The notes under the pieces were generated by a model. That model was not told where the DNA came from. It saw only the letters and a list, made by a program, of their open reading frames with translations, and ran no database searches. Position numbers and translations under genes: made by a program. A DNA stretch of 64,000 nucleotides from Cohnella xylanilytica (GTDB lineage Bacteria > Bacillota > Bacilli > Paenibacillales > Paenibacillaceae), in NCBI RefSeq assembly GCF_014212175.1, contig NZ_JACJVR010000019.1, positions 1 to 64,000 of the forward strand, in the 5' to 3' direction. Each line of letters opens with the position of its first letter. Within the stretch, counting starts at the first letter, position 1. Of this stretch, positions 18,213 to 26,097 are shown piece by piece.

Positions 18213-18904
18213 GGCGCCGCCTTGAACCGGTAGCCGTTGCCGCGAAGCGTCGCGATCCAATCGGCTCGGTCGTTCAGCTTCAGCCGCAGCCGGCGCACGT
18301 ACGTATCGACCGTGCGCGCATCGCCTTCGTAGTCGTAGCCCCATACCCGCTCAAGAAGCCGATCCCGGCTCAGGACGATGCCGTTATGATTCGCGAAGTA
18401 GAGGAGCAGGTCGAACTCCTTGGGCGACAGCGCCAGCGGCTCCCCGTCCAGCACCGCCTCCCGGCCGGAGACGTCGATGCTTAAGGGCCCCGCGTTCACG
18501 AGCTTCCCTTCCGCGACGGCCCGCTCGGCCCGGGACGTCTCCGATCGCCGCAGCAGCGCCTTCACCTTGGCCGCGAGCACCTTCGGGCTGAACGGCTTGG
18601 TCATGTAATCGTCCGCGCCGAGGTCGTAGCCGAGCAGCTTGTCTTCTTCCTCGCTCTTGGCCGTCAGGAACAGAATCGGAACGTCCGACAGCTTCCGAAT
18701 CTCTTCGCAGACGTCGTATCCGTCGAGTCCCGGCATCAGAATATCGAGAATGACGAGGTCCGGCCGGATGTCGCGGAACAACGACACCGCGTCGTCCCCG
18801 TTCGCGGCTTCCCGCCACGAGAGACCTTCGGCCTCCAGGTAGTCGGCGATCAATTCCCGCAGCTTCCGTTCGTCCTCGACGATCAGCACCGTCTTGTTCA
18901 ACAT
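18209..18904 (-). CDS. OmpR/PhoB-family response regulator
   Basis: 231 residues. The receiver domain has the acidic pair ED (10-11), phosphoacceptor D54 (VILDILMPG) and the conserved lysine in DYMTKPFSP. A winged-helix DNA-binding domain follows, with SPKEFDLLLYF, VWGYDYEGDARTVDTYVRRLRLKL and IATLRGNGYRF. It is translationally coupled to the kinase. Directly repeated CTGTCAC boxes in the divergent promoter are a likely binding site. Confidence 0.93.
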   Translation of the reverse strand: MLNKTVLIVEDERKLRELIADYLEAEGLSWREAANGDDAVSLFRDIRPDLVILDILMPGLDGYDVCEEIRKLSDVPILFLTAKSEEEDKLLGYDLGADDYMTKPFSPKVLAAKVKALLRRSETSRAERAVAEGKLVNAGPLSIDVSGREAVLDGEPLALSPKEFDLLLYFANHNGIVLSRDRLLERVWGYDYEGDARTVDTYVRRLRLKLNDRADWIATLRGNGYRFKAAP

Positions 18905-19101
18905 CCTCTTCCTCCTCGCCCTACAGGGTCTCTCTTCTTCTGCAACCCTCTCTGCAGACGCGCTCGATCATCTCGCTCCATAACCGCACGCAATTTACCG
19001 TGCGCATTTTACCGCGCGCGGCTGACCTCGCGCACGCGCCGAATACGCCGATTATGTAGCCTCATTGTAGCGGGAATCTCCGCTTCTTGTCACGCTTCCG
19101 G
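18905..19101. other. Divergent intergenic region, left part
   Basis: It carries the promoter region of the two-component operon (minus strand). Only low-complexity GCGCG-rich patches (18998-19035) are seen and no small gene. I could not pick a convincing promoter for the response-regulator gene. Confidence 0.4.
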
Positions 19102-19135
19102 CTGTCACACGGCTGTCACATTGACGGGCTATGAT
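19102..19135 (+). promoter_or_regulatory. PhoB-box-like CTGTCAC direct repeat with -10 TATGAT
   Basis: CTGTCAC at 19102 and again at 19113 (11-bp period, 4-nt gap) resembles the E. coli Pho box half-site pair. A third TGTCAC lies at 19088. TATGAT at 19130-19135 follows 9 bp after the repeat, so the repeat takes the place of the -35 box. It lies 43 bp before the first permease gene. Confidence 0.55.
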
Positions 19136-19177
19136 GGGTGTCGTTTGAACCCCAGAACCGGAAAGGAGGGTATTCCC

Positions 19178-20053
19178 TTGGCCCCGCTTCGCTCGCCTCG
19201 GCTGCGGGAAGCCGCCGCCGCGCTGACGTTCCTCGGGCCGAGCTTGGCCGGCTTCCTGCTGTTCTACTTGGTTCCGTTCGGCGCGGTCGTCTACTATTCG
19301 TTCGTCGACGCGCCGATCGAAGGCCGCTTCGTCGGCTTCGGCAACTACCGGACGCTCTGGGAGAGCGGGTCGTTCCGCAAGGCGTTCGGCAACTCGATCG
19401 CCTTCGCCGGAGTCGGCGTGCCGATCCTGTTCGCCGTCTCCCTCGGCCTCGCCCTGCTGCTCTCCCGGGCCGTGCCGCTGCGCCGGACGTTCCGGACGGC
19501 GTTCCTGCTGCCGCTTGTCGTCCCGGTCGCTTCCATCGCCCTCGTCTGGCAGGCGCTGTTCCACTGGGACGGCGCGATCAACGGCCTACTCGCCAAGTGG
19601 GGGCAGTCCCCGGTCGACTGGATGAACAGCCGCTGGTCCTTCGCGGTCATGGTCCTCGCTTACGTCTGGAAGAACGCCGGCTACAACCTTATCCTCTTCC
19701 TGGCGGGGCTGGCCAACATTCCGACGGAGCTGCGAGAAGCCGCCTCCATCGACGGAGCCGGGCCGTGGCGGCGGTTCCGGTCGATCACCTGGCCGGGGCT
19801 CGCGCCCGTCTCCTTCTTCGTCGTCGTCATGTCGATCGTCGCTTCGTTCAAGGTGTTCCGCGAGACGTACATGGTCGCCGGCTCCTATCCGAACGACGCG
19901 ATCTACACGCTGCAGCACTTCATGAACAACAGCTTTCAGAACCTGGACTACCCGAAGCTGACATCGGCCGCCGTGCTGCTGGCCCTCGTCATCGGGGCCG
20001 CCGTCTATATCCTGTTCCGCGCGGAGCGGCACGCGAGGGAGGTCTCGGAATGA
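19178..20053 (+). CDS. Sugar ABC transporter permease (MalF/UgpA type)
   Basis: 291 residues from a TTG start at 19178, with GGAAAGGAGGG 7 nt upstream. About six transmembrane helices are apparent from the hydrophobic blocks, starting with FLGPSLAGFLLFYLVPFGAVVYY written across residues 18-40. The cytoplasmic EAA loop that docks the ATPase reads ELREAASIDGAGPWRRFRSI. The second permease overlaps its stop by 4 bp. No ATPase gene is in the operon, so a shared MsmX-type ATPase is expected, as is usual for such systems in Firmicutes. Confidence 0.9.
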   Translation: MAPLRSPRLREAAAALTFLGPSLAGFLLFYLVPFGAVVYYSFVDAPIEGRFVGFGNYRTLWESGSFRKAFGNSIAFAGVGVPILFAVSLGLALLLSRAVPLRRTFRTAFLLPLVVPVASIALVWQALFHWDGAINGLLAKWGQSPVDWMNSRWSFAVMVLAYVWKNAGYNLILFLAGLANIPTELREAASIDGAGPWRRFRSITWPGLAPVSFFVVVMSIVASFKVFRETYMVAGSYPNDAIYTLQHFMNNSFQNLDYPKLTSAAVLLALVIGAAVYILFRAERHAREVSE

Positions 20054-20943
20054 CGGCCGTCGGCAGAAGCGTCGCGACCGGCGCCAAGCTGGCGCTGCTT
20101 CTCGCGCTGGCCGCCCTCGTCCTGTTCCCGGTCGCCCTGACTTTGACGAACGCCTTCATGTCGGAGCGGGAGATCGCCCACCATTACGGCGCGCTGGACG
20201 GAGCCGACGCGAAGGAATCGGAGGATCCCGCGGCGATGCCGACGGAGCGGGTGACGATCCGTTGGGTTCCGGAAGCGGCCACTCTCGGCGCGTTCGCGGA
20301 CGTACTGTTCGAGAGGCCCAAATTCCTGACCCTGTTCTGGAACTCCGTCCGCCTGACGGCGCCGATCGTGCTCGGACAGACGGCGGTCGGGACGCTGGCC
20401 GCCTACGCGTTCGCCAAACTGATTTTCCCGGGCCGGGACAAGCTCTTCTTCCTGTATCTGCTCACGATGCTGATGCCGTTCCAGGTCACGCTCGTCCCTA
20501 ACTATCTCGTCGCGGAGAAGCTCGGGATGCTGCATTCGTACGGGGCCATCGTCTGGCCGGGCGTGTTCGCGGCGTTCGGGGTGTTCCTGATGCGGCAATT
20601 CGCGGCCGGGATTCCCGACGCGTATCTCGAAGCGGCCCGTATCGACGGGGCGGGGTATTTCCGCGCTTTTTATTACATCGTGCTGCCGATCGTTCGGCCC
20701 GGAATGACCGCGCTGGCGCTGCTCGCGTTCGCCGACAACTGGAACATGGTGGAGCAGCCGCTGCTGTTCCTGACCGAACCGTTCCGCCAGCCGTTGTCCG
20801 TCTATCTGTCCCAGATCGCATCGGGGGACCGGGGCGTGGCGTTCGCCTCGTCGGCTCTGTACATGACGCCGATGGTGCTGCTGTTCCTCTACGGGGAGGA
20901 TCGGCTCGTCGAGGGCATCGGACGATCGGGGATCAAAGGGTGA
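20050..20943 (+). CDS. Sugar ABC transporter permease (MalG/UgpE type)
   Basis: 297 residues from the ATG at 20050, overlapping the previous stop (ATGA). The EAA loop reads YLEAARIDGAGYFRAFYYIV. Between the first two helices there is an unusually long, charged extracytoplasmic loop of about 50 residues (from MSEREIAHH to LFERPKF). With its partner it would form the membrane channel of a sugar or polyol importer. A gap of 46 bp follows before the HlyD-like gene. Confidence 0.9.
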   Translation: MTAVGRSVATGAKLALLLALAALVLFPVALTLTNAFMSEREIAHHYGALDGADAKESEDPAAMPTERVTIRWVPEAATLGAFADVLFERPKFLTLFWNSVRLTAPIVLGQTAVGTLAAYAFAKLIFPGRDKLFFLYLLTMLMPFQVTLVPNYLVAEKLGMLHSYGAIVWPGVFAAFGVFLMRQFAAGIPDAYLEAARIDGAGYFRAFYYIVLPIVRPGMTALALLAFADNWNMVEQPLLFLTEPFRQPLSVYLSQIASGDRGVAFASSALYMTPMVLLFLYGEDRLVEGIGRSGIKG

Positions 20944-20989
20944 AGCGGCGGGAGAGGAGGAGAGAACGATCGTTCGGAGGAAAAAAGTT

Positions 20990-22135
20990 TTGCGCTGGGC
21001 CATCGGCCTGTTTTTCGGAATCTTGCTTGTGCTTACGTTCCTATCCAATACGATTCAAAGCTTGACGCTCCCGAAGGTCGCCGTCGAGAAGCCGAGCCTG
21101 GGGAGCCTCGATCTCAGCGTGACCGAAGACGGGTATTTGCAGCCCGCGTATTCGGCGCCGCTTGCGCCGCTCGGCAGCTGGAAGGTCGATCGGGTTCACG
21201 TTGACAAGGGCGACCGCGTCCGGAAGGGCGATCCGCTGATCACGTTCGATACGACAACGACGGAACGCTCGCTGGAGGACGAGAGAACCCGCTACGAGCA
21301 GGAGCGCATCCGGCTCGAGCAGTCGGAAGCCCAACTGAAGCCGCTGTGGCGAGAAGGCGGGCAGGACGAGGCCATCGACAAGCTGCAGAAGGACTTGCAA
21401 GTCCAGAAGCTGGACATGGAGATCGCCCGAAGGAAGATCGCCGATCTGGAGAAGCTGCTCCGGGACGGCCGGGTGCTGCGCGCGCCGGTCGACGGGGTGG
21501 TCACTTCGCTGAACGTCGAGGAAGGAGCGAACGTGGGCGCCGGCCAATCGGTCGGCGCGATCGCGAGCGACGCTTCCGGCTATCAGCTCGTCATCTCCGC
21601 CTCCGGCGACGCCGCGGACGCGCTTCGGATCGGAACGGAAGTGACCGTCGAGGTGAACGAAGCCGACGTCCCGCAAGAGGGGGACGGAGCGAAGATCAAG
21701 TTCGACGGGATGGGCGTCCGGCAGCTCGCCGGCACGATCTCCTCGATCGAAGCCGCGTCCGGCGGCTCCGGAGGTTCCGGAGGTTCCGGTGGCGATGCCG
21801 GCTCGGACGCGAAGCAAGTGACGATCGACGTGGACGGAACCGGCCTGTCGCCCGGCTTGAAGGCTTCCGTCTACATTCCGCAAGAGAGCCGCGGTCCGGG
21901 CTTCAAAATTCCCGCCGACGCGCTCCATAGCGACGACAGCGGCACATATGTGTTCGTCGTGACGACCAAGGAAGGACCTCTCGGATCGTCCTATTACGCG
22001 GAGAAAGCGTACGTCGACGCCGGAGAGCAGAACGACGACACCGTCGTCGTCCTGAACGGATTGACGCCCGAAGAGCGCATCGTCACCGATTCGAGCGAAC
22101 CGCTCAGCGACGGCGACCGCGTTCGGTTGGATTAA
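20990..22135 (+). CDS. HlyD/RND-type membrane-fusion adaptor protein
   Basis: 381 residues from the TTG at 20990 (GGAGG 9 nt upstream). The start is not certain, because the in-frame upstream codons would add a basic stretch IVRRKKV but offer no standard start codon. An N-terminal transmembrane helix leads to the first half of a biotinyl-lipoyl-like domain (KVDRVHVDKGDRVRKGDPL), a coiled coil of about 90 residues, the second lipoyl half (APVDGVVTSLNVEEGANVGAG), then beta-barrel domains. A flexible GGSGGSGGSGG stretch lies near 258. Adaptors of this kind normally serve export pumps such as YknXYZ, so its place between import permeases and a binding protein is odd. Confidence 0.82.
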   Translation: MRWAIGLFFGILLVLTFLSNTIQSLTLPKVAVEKPSLGSLDLSVTEDGYLQPAYSAPLAPLGSWKVDRVHVDKGDRVRKGDPLITFDTTTTERSLEDERTRYEQERIRLEQSEAQLKPLWREGGQDEAIDKLQKDLQVQKLDMEIARRKIADLEKLLRDGRVLRAPVDGVVTSLNVEEGANVGAGQSVGAIASDASGYQLVISASGDAADALRIGTEVTVEVNEADVPQEGDGAKIKFDGMGVRQLAGTISSIEAASGGSGGSGGSGGDAGSDAKQVTIDVDGTGLSPGLKASVYIPQESRGPGFKIPADALHSDDSGTYVFVVTTKEGPLGSSYYAEKAYVDAGEQNDDTVVVLNGLTPEERIVTDSSEPLSDGDRVRLD

Positions 22136-22167
22136 TCGATAGCCTAATTATGAGGAGGAACCATGCT

Positions 22168-23616
22168 ATGAGAAAAGCAAAACTGAAATGGACGGCCGCC
22201 GCGTCGTCCGCCCTGCTTCTGACTGCCGCCCTATCCGCCTGCCAGTCCGGCGGCGACGAACCCGGCGATTCCCCGTCCGGCTCGGCGCCGGCCGCCGCTT
22301 CCCCTTCCGCGGATTCGCCGTCCGGCGCGGGCGGCAAGCAGACGCTGACGGTGGCCGTATTCACCCAAGACCGCTTCCTGAAGGAAGCCGTCGACAAGTT
22401 CGAAGCGGCCCATCCGGACATCGACGTCCAGATCCAGGAGACGGTGCCGACCGATCTGAGCGACGGCAAGCAGATTCGAATGCAGAAAGGTCCGGACGAC
22501 GGTCCTTCCGCCGCCGACAAGGACAAATACGTCAACTCCGTCGGAACGGCGCTGATGTCGGGCAACGCGGCGGATCTGATCTCGACCAGCTACCTTCCGG
22601 TCGACAAATATTTGGCTAAGGGGATGTTCTCGGATTGGAACGGGATCGCGGGCCAAGACGCCGGCTTCCAGGCCTCCGACTATTACGAGAGGGTTCTGAA
22701 AGGGATGTCGGGAGACAAAGGGTGGTATGCGATTCCGATCGGCTATTCGCTGGACGTCCTGATCGGGAACAAGCCGGCCGTCGAGAAGGCGGGAGGCGTC
22801 GACGACAAGACGTGGGATTGGGAGACGTTCATCGCCTTATGCGAGAAAATCGCCAAGAACGGCGGAGCGGACGGGACGTCGCCCGCGCTGGGAGGCATGA
22901 AGCCGGAGGACCTGCTCGGCTACTTGACGGAGACGGTGTACGACAAGCTCGTGACCCGCGAGGGGAACTCTTCGTCGTTCGACGAGGCGGCGTTCCGCGG
23001 TTATCTCGAGCAAATCCAGCGGTTGTACGACAGCGGCGCCGCGTCGGGCGAAGACCTCGGCAAGGCGAACCAGGTGTTCTCCCCGGTGAGCATGAAGGGA
23101 CTGTCGGAGCTGGCCATGCTGCCGAGCGCGATTGGACGCAGCGAAGGAGAAGTGTTGAACCCGCCCGGAACCGGCAAGGACGAAGGAATTCCGTTCGAAT
23201 CCGACCTGGCGTTCGCCCTGAACGAACGCTCCAAGGTCAAACCGGCCGCCTGGGAGTTCGTCAAGTTCTTGCTCTCCGAGGAGATCCAGTCTTCCCCCGC
23301 GTTGATGTCGTTCCCGGTCCACCAAGCCGCGGCGAGGGCGAAGCTGGAGGACTTCGCCGAGAAGCTCCAAAGCGGCAGCATGAAGATGATGATCAAGAAC
23401 AAGGACGGCGGCCCGGCGCAATCGTTGTCGATCACCGAAGAACAGATCGAATCGGCGCTCGCCCTGCTCCCGTCGGTTGGCAAATACCAGCACAAAGACG
23501 ACAAGGTAATCGCCATGGTCAAGGAAGAGGCCGCCTCCTTCTTCTCCGGCGGCAAGTCGGCGGAAGCCGTCGCCAAGGCGGTCGCGAGCCGCGTCAATAC
23601 TTACTTGAACGAGTAG
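22168..23616 (+). CDS. Extracellular solute-binding lipoprotein (family 1 sugar type)
   Basis: 482 residues from the ATG at 22168 with GAGGAGG upstream; an ATG at 22150 overlaps that site and is less likely. The lipobox LSAC places the lipidated cysteine at residue 25, followed by a Ser/Pro/Ala/Asp-rich tether. The mature part begins KQTLTVAVFTQDRFLKEAVDKF, typical of UgpB/MalE-like clusters. It should deliver substrate to the two permeases upstream. It is the last gene of the operon, followed by a hairpin near 23709-23739. Confidence 0.9.
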   Translation: MRKAKLKWTAAASSALLLTAALSACQSGGDEPGDSPSGSAPAAASPSADSPSGAGGKQTLTVAVFTQDRFLKEAVDKFEAAHPDIDVQIQETVPTDLSDGKQIRMQKGPDDGPSAADKDKYVNSVGTALMSGNAADLISTSYLPVDKYLAKGMFSDWNGIAGQDAGFQASDYYERVLKGMSGDKGWYAIPIGYSLDVLIGNKPAVEKAGGVDDKTWDWETFIALCEKIAKNGGADGTSPALGGMKPEDLLGYLTETVYDKLVTREGNSSSFDEAAFRGYLEQIQRLYDSGAASGEDLGKANQVFSPVSMKGLSELAMLPSAIGRSEGEVLNPPGTGKDEGIPFESDLAFALNERSKVKPAAWEFVKFLLSEEIQSSPALMSFPVHQAAARAKLEDFAEKLQSGSMKMMIKNKDGGPAQSLSITEEQIESALALLPSVGKYQHKDDKVIAMVKEEAASFFSGGKSAEAVAKAVASRVNTYLNE

Positions 23617-23708
23617 GCGCGAGCTTTGAACGGGTAATCCCGAATTCTCAACGGGACCCGACCACGGCGCGAGCTAGACCCATACTCTGATCGAGCCAGC
23701 CCCATACT

Positions 23709-23739
23709 CAGCCTGTCCGACTTATTCGTCGGCAGGCTG
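23709..23739 (+). terminator. Strong hairpin after the permease/adaptor/binding-protein operon
   Basis: CAGCCTG and CAGGCTG close a stem extended inwards by CCGAC/GTCGG around a TTATTC loop, followed by ATTCCAATTTGG. The T-run is weak. Confidence 0.55.
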
Positions 23740-23800
23740 ATTCCAATTTGGCGGGCGGCGGACGGCGCGCAGGCGCCTCTGCCGGCGAGCTCCCTCTCCG

Positions 23801-24288
23801 AATGCCGAATTTTTCGGCATTTGAGCCCTCCCGCGGCAGCGCTCCCCTTCCGAATGCCGAATTTTTCGGCATTCGAGCCCTCCCGCGGCTGCGCTTCCCC
23901 TCTGAATGCCGAATTTTTCGGCATTGGAGGCTACTCTCGGTGCCTCACTTCCCTTGAATGCCGAATTTTTCGGCATTGGAGGCTACTCTCGGTGCTTCAC
24001 TTCCCTTGAATGCCGAATTTTTCGGCATTCGAGCCCTCCCGCGGCTGCGCTCTCCCTCCGAATGCCGAATTTTTCGGCATTGGAGCCCTCCCGCGGCAGC
24101 GCTCCCCTTCCCAATGCCGAATTTTTCGGCATTGGAGGCTACTCTCGCTGCCTCACTTCCCTTGAATGGCGAATTTCTCGCCATTGTAGAGGTCCGGTGG
24201 CGCCGGATGCCCGCTGAATGGCGAAATTCTCGCCAATGGAGGGGCCGCGGGGCGCGGTCGGCCGCCGAATCGCGAAATGTCCGCTATT
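23801..24288. repeat. Tandem palindrome array A: ten units, 52-bp period
   Basis: Each unit has a 21-bp palindrome (arms AATGCCGAA and TTCGGCATT around TTT) followed by a 31-bp spacer. Palindromes start at 23801, 23853, 23905, 23957, 24009, 24061, 24113, 24165, 24217 and 24268, so nine of ten are in exact 52-bp register and the last is one base short. The first seven palindromes are identical. Units 8-10 drift, but mostly with compensating changes (for example AATGGCGAA with CTCGCCATT). Spacers are of two main types (GAGCCCTCCCGCGGC- and GAGGCTACTCTCG-types) that recur, so this is not CRISPR. It lies between convergent genes. Confidence 0.92.
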
Positions 24289-24405
24289 GGAGCCCGCCGC
24301 GGGAGGTCCGCTCTCCATCCGGGATCGCATCCGGACGCTTCCTCCCGCTTCCTCCCGCTTCCTCCCGCTTCGCCGCCGCGCCGCACCGCGCCGCGTCCCG
24401 CCCGC

Positions 24406-25311
24406 TCAAGGCTCGGCGATGGCGCGCTTCAGCTCCTCCACGTAGGCCGACGCCAGCTTGGAGAGCGAGACGTTCTTGTGATGGATCCAGCCGACCCGGA
24501 TCGATTCGTCGCATTCGAGCGGCACGGGGATGATCTCGTTGCCGTTCAGGTCGGCGCTCAGCACGCCGGTGGAGATCGTGTACCCGTTCAGCCCGATCAA
24601 CAGGTTGAACAGCGTCGCCCGGTCGGTCACCCGGATGCTCTTCGGATGGGACAGCGTGCTCAGAATCTCCTCCGCGAAGTGGAACGAATTGTACTCGCCC
24701 TGCTCGAAGCTGAGATACGGATACGGCCGGAGCTGGTCGATCGTCACCGCGGGCAGCTTGGCGAGCGGATTGTACACGCTGATGAAGATGTGAGGCTTCG
24801 CCGTGAACAAGGGGTTGAACTCCAGGTTCGCCGACTGGAGCAGCTTGTTGATGACCTTCGAGTTGAACTCGTTCAAGTACAGGATGCCGATCTCGCTCCG
24901 CATCGTCTTCACGTCTTCGATGATCTCGTGGGTCTTCGTCTCGCGCAGGGCGAGCTCGTATTCCTCCTGGCCGTACTCGTTCACGAGGTTGACGAAGGCG
25001 TTCACCGCGAACGCGTAATGCTGGGTCGAGACGGAGAAGTGCTGCGGGGCCGGCTTGGCGTTCAAATACCGGCTCTCGAGCAGCTCCGCCTGTTCGACGA
25101 CCTGCCGGGCATAGCCGAGGAATTCCGCTCCTTCCTTCGACAGCGTGATCCCCTTGTTCGTCCTCTCGAAAATCGTAATGCCAAGCTCCTCCTCGAGATC
25201 CTTCATCGCGTTCGACAGGCTCGGCTGGGAGATGAACAGCCGCTTGGCCGCTTCGTTCATCGAGCCCCGGTTCGCGATCTCGATGACGTACTTCAATTGC
25301 TGCAGGGTCAA
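24406..25311 (-). CDS. LysR-family transcriptional regulator
   Basis: 301 residues, the normal length. The N-terminal winged helix-turn-helix reads MTLQQLKYVIEIANRGSMNEAAKRLFISQPSLSNAMKDLE when read across residues 1-40. A periplasmic-binding-protein-like effector domain follows. The region IGLNGYTISTGVLSADLNGNEIIPVPL is reminiscent of CysB/CysL- or GltR-like members, but the ligand cannot be told. It lies 24 bp downstream of the Uma2 gene on the same strand and may be cotranscribed with it. Its own target is not obvious, since no divergent gene is present. Confidence 0.9.
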   Translation of the reverse strand: MTLQQLKYVIEIANRGSMNEAAKRLFISQPSLSNAMKDLEEELGITIFERTNKGITLSKEGAEFLGYARQVVEQAELLESRYLNAKPAPQHFSVSTQHYAFAVNAFVNLVNEYGQEEYELALRETKTHEIIEDVKTMRSEIGILYLNEFNSKVINKLLQSANLEFNPLFTAKPHIFISVYNPLAKLPAVTIDQLRPYPYLSFEQGEYNSFHFAEEILSTLSHPKSIRVTDRATLFNLLIGLNGYTISTGVLSADLNGNEIIPVPLECDESIRVGWIHHKNVSLSKLASAYVEELKRAIAEP

Positions 25312-25335
25312 TGGAGTCTTCTTCCTCTCTTCTTA

Positions 25336-25920
25336 TCAATCGATGACGTCTACGAAAAGATCGCTCACCCGGAAGCTGACGCAGGGCAGCTTGTCCGACG
25401 AGACGAGGTCGTCTCCCTCGAACAGGTTATGAAGCTCGTACTTGCCGTCCCCGTCCAGCCGATATTGCTCCAACGTTCGACTATCGCCGTCGACGATCCA
25501 ATATTCCTCCACCCCGAATCGGGCATAGGCGGCCGCCTTCTTGATCTTATCCCGCTTGCGGGTGCTGGGGGAGAGCACCTCCGCGACCAGGTCGGGCGGA
25601 CCTTCGATTCCCCGATTCGTCACGATGTGCATTCGGCTGCGGCGAACCATCAGTAAGTCGGGTTGCAGCACGTTCGTCGGGCTTAAGATCACATCTAAGG
25701 GTGCATCCAAGATGATATATTCCGATTTGCAGCTTTGCTTGAGAAGATACTCCAGCTCCCCTCCCACGGCCTGATGCGAAAAGGAAGCACCCGGAGACAT
25801 CAACTCCAGATTCCCGTCGATGATCTCGTAGCGCTGCCCGTCGTCCGGCATCTCCGCGTACATCTCGTACGTGAACGGCGCTTCCCGAACCTGATCCTCT
25901 TCCTTCTTCTTCGAATCCAC
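25336..25920 (-). CDS. Uma2-family (DUF820) putative restriction-endonuclease-fold protein
   Basis: 194 residues from the GTG at 25920, chosen because GGGGGAGG sits 9 nt upstream; the ATG at 25929 touches that site directly. The PD-(D/E)XK core is recognisable: RYEIIDGNLELMSPGASFSH, then VLQPDLLMV, PPDLVAEVLSPSTRKRDKIKK and VEEYWIVD. Family members are abundant in cyanobacteria and some Firmicutes, and their biological role is not known. The leader carries a strong promoter and a terminator-like hairpin. Confidence 0.85.
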   Translation of the reverse strand: MDSKKKEEDQVREAPFTYEMYAEMPDDGQRYEIIDGNLELMSPGASFSHQAVGGELEYLLKQSCKSEYIILDAPLDVILSPTNVLQPDLLMVRRSRMHIVTNRGIEGPPDLVAEVLSPSTRKRDKIKKAAAYARFGVEEYWIVDGDSRTLEQYRLDGDGKYELHNLFEGDDLVSSDKLPCVSFRVSDLFVDVID

Positions 25921-25945
25921 CGCGGCCATCCTCCCCCGAATATTC

Positions 25946-25998
25946 AAAAAAGCACCCCGACAAAGGAACACGACTGTGTCTCTCTGCGCGAGGTGCTT
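25946..25998 (-). terminator. Terminator-like hairpin in the leader of the Uma2 gene
   Basis: On the minus strand AAGCACC and GGTGCTT pair around an internal region, followed by TTTTTTG. It lies between the promoter at 26019-26047 and the GTG start, so it would either end a short RNA or attenuate the Uma2 gene. Confidence 0.55.
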
Positions 25999-26018
25999 CC
26001 CCGTCATCTATTAATCCC

Positions 26019-26047
26019 ATTATCGCCAATCGGAATAAGGCTGTCAA
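26019..26047 (-). promoter_or_regulatory. Sigma-A promoter upstream of the Uma2 gene
   Basis: Reading the minus strand: TTGACA (26047-26042), 17-bp spacer, GATAAT (26024-26019). This is the best housekeeping promoter match in the window. Confidence 0.75.
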
Positions 26048-26097
26048 CAGAGGAACCCCTCCGCGAACGTCCTTCTTCCGGCGCGCGATCCCCCACT

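Noticed and set aside
19178-20943. UgpAE assignment for the two permeases
   Set aside because: The Pho-box-like repeat hints at it, but the sequences alone do not separate glycerol-3-phosphate from other sugar permeases, so no gene symbol was given.
23748-24217. Small proteins with NAEFFGI-like periodic sequence
   Set aside because: The 52-bp period shifts the frame at every unit, so all frames stay open by chance of composition; there are no ribosome binding sites and the same motif appears on both strands.
23801-24288. CRISPR array
   Set aside because: The repeats are short perfect palindromes, the spacers are themselves repeated and fall into a few types, and no cas genes are in the window.
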